From a virus, in IMG/VR virus record IMGVR_UViG_3300015262_000035, positions 1 to 22,232 of that record: 22,232 nt of DNA. One strand, given 5' to 3'. Both the position numbers and the translations under genes were made by a program. The notes under the pieces were generated by a model. It was not told where the DNA came from. It made no database searches and saw only the letters and a program-made list of their open reading frames with translations. Of this stretch, positions 21,588 through 22,232 are shown one piece after another; within the stretch, counting starts at the first letter, position 1; the number at the start of each line of letters is the position of its first letter.

Positions 21588-21815
21588 TTAAACGGTTGGT
21601 TTGTCGGCGACCGGAGCGATGTTCGACTGCGGGATCGCACGCACTACAGCGATGGCAGCAGCGAGCAAGCCATTCACCGCAGCGAACAGGCCCGGGCTCA
21701 CCAGTGCCTGAAGCGATGGCCAGAAGTAAGCTATGGTGTTGAGCAGCGCCAGAAGGCCAGCCAGTTGAACGCTGTACATCTTCCAGAGCTGCTGCCATTG
21801 GGGAATCAGGTTCAT
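21588..21815 (-). CDS. Holin candidate
   Basis: The product is 75 residues from the ATG at 21815 (MNLIPQWQQLWKMYSVQLAG), whose start overlaps the previous stop (ATGA). An alternative frame adds 11 residues that sit inside the upstream gene. After a short amphipathic start there are two hydrophobic helices: about 14-35 (VQLAGLLALLNTIAYFW) and 40-61 (SPGLFAAVNGLLAAAIAVVRA). That gives the two-span class II holin layout, with a polar C-terminal tail. Class II holins of about this length lie beside packaging genes in many Pseudomonas and related phages. Holins open the inner membrane at lysis, but no endolysin gene is in the window to confirm it. Confidence 0.6.
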   Translation of the reverse strand: MNLIPQWQQLWKMYSVQLAGLLALLNTIAYFWPSLQALVSPGLFAAVNGLLAAAIAVVRAIPQSNIAPVADKPTV

Positions 21816-22141
21816 GTCTTGTCCGCCTCTTTGGTGTTGTTCAGGCATTGCTCACAGTGCAAGTATCGGCAGAGCCAGCCCTTGACCAGCGGCCAGTGGT
21901 TGGCGACGAACCAATGTCGAATCCCAGCCAATGCCAATGCTCCGTGGAAGGTGACGCCGGCAGTAGTCGGGGAGACAAACACCGTCTCGGCCCGGGTCAC
22001 GATCGCAAACCCGGCCAGCATGATCGTCGCGTAGATGACCTTGCCGACAATCCCGTCATGGACACGCGAGCTCAACATGCACCACATCGCCCATAGGCTG
22101 ATGATGCCGACGAACACGGTGCTCAACGTTTGAATGCTCAT
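21812..22141 (-). CDS. Membrane protein, antiholin or holin-partner candidate
   Basis: The 109-residue product has three hydrophobic regions: about 7-25 (STVFVGIISLWAMWCML), 33-52 (GKVIYATIMLAGFAIVT) and a weaker one near 65-85 (TFHGALALAGIRHWFVA). Its C-terminus has a Cys-His-Cys-x-x-Cys cluster (CRYLHCEQC, about 91-99) that could bind a metal. The closely similar class of Pseudomonas phage proteins, remembered from other genomes, has the same start form and position before terminase genes. GGGAG lies 6-7 bases before the ATG. It overlaps the holin candidate, so the two may work together in lysis timing. The function is not established. Confidence 0.55.
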   Translation of the reverse strand: MSIQTLSTVFVGIISLWAMWCMLSSRVHDGIVGKVIYATIMLAGFAIVTRAETVFVSPTTAGVTFHGALALAGIRHWFVANHWPLVKGWLCRYLHCEQCLNNTKEADKT

Positions 22142-22144
22142 GGA

Positions 22145-22232
22145 TTAACTCCCTCCGAACTTCGAGCGAACAAGCGCCCAAAGGTCAGCGGCTTTAATGG
22201 CGCGGTTGACGGCAGTCATCAGCGATCCACCG
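22145..22232 (-). CDS. 3' end of an unidentified gene
   Basis: The minus-strand frame is open from the window edge to TAA at 22145-22147. The visible 28 residues (GGSLMTAVNRAIKAADLWAL then VRSKFGGS) look like a helical C-terminus. It ends 3 bases before the start of the membrane gene and includes its ribosome site, so it is probably the previous gene of the same operon. An internal ATG could also start a tiny 24-residue product. Nothing more can be said. Confidence 0.45.
   Translation of the reverse strand, partial: GGSLMTAVNRAIKAADLWALVRSKFGGS

Noticed and set aside
1-22232. tRNA genes, CRISPR arrays, insertion sequences, integrase or attachment sites
   Set aside because: No cloverleaf, regular spaced repeat, transposase or recombinase motif, or long direct repeat was noticed by eye; a short attachment core could be missed.

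Overview
The window is one nearly complete virion-assembly region of a contractile-tailed (myovirus-type) phage or prophage. The host is most likely a Pseudomonas. This rests on the GC-rich coding style and on resemblance from memory of the tail fibre, capsid, portal and small hydrophobic proteins to Pseudomonas phage proteins; no search was run. No integrase, repressor, attachment site, tRNA or host gene is visible, so prophage and free phage cannot be told apart.

Almost everything is on the minus strand, so the region reads from right (22.2 kb) to left (1). The order is: end of an unidentified gene; two overlapping membrane genes (holin/antiholin candidates); two small, apparently paralogous genes; an HslV/proteasome-like Ntn hydrolase; small and large terminase; DUF4055-type portal; a small beta-rich protein; a lectin-fold protein; scaffold-like protein; P22-type major capsid; a 45-residue acidic protein; three connector or tail-completion candidates; a 64-residue protein; tail sheath; tail tube; tail assembly chaperone with a -1 frameshift extension; a gp10-like minor protein; tape measure; LysM baseplate protein; gpD-like hub; gpV-like spike; gp25-like wedge; baseplate J; gpI-like protein; and the tail fibre, which leaves the window. 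Most genes touch or overlap by a few bases (ATGA, GTGA, TAATG, TGATATG junctions), as expected of translationally coupled late genes.

The main exception is at 7926-8509. Two plus-strand genes, a small membrane protein and an exported protein, sit between the chaperone/minor-protein block and the tape measure, with a candidate promoter overlapping the tape-measure start codon. This has the layout of a moron (lysogenic-conversion cassette) and is the best candidate here for an undescribed function.

Other points: a textbook A-AAA-AAC slippery site with a downstream fold in the chaperone gene; hairpins or terminators after major structural genes (capsid, sheath, tube and others); a phage proteasome-like enzyme with all expected catalytic residues; a lectin-like protein encoded among head genes; and a spike tip lacking the usual His-x-His iron motif. 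Several starts were moved downstream of the longest open frame on ribosome-binding-site and overlap evidence. Short genes at 13869-14006 and 21186-21356, and the frameshift extension, are easy to miss in an ORF scan. No gene-free stretch exceeds about 150 bases.
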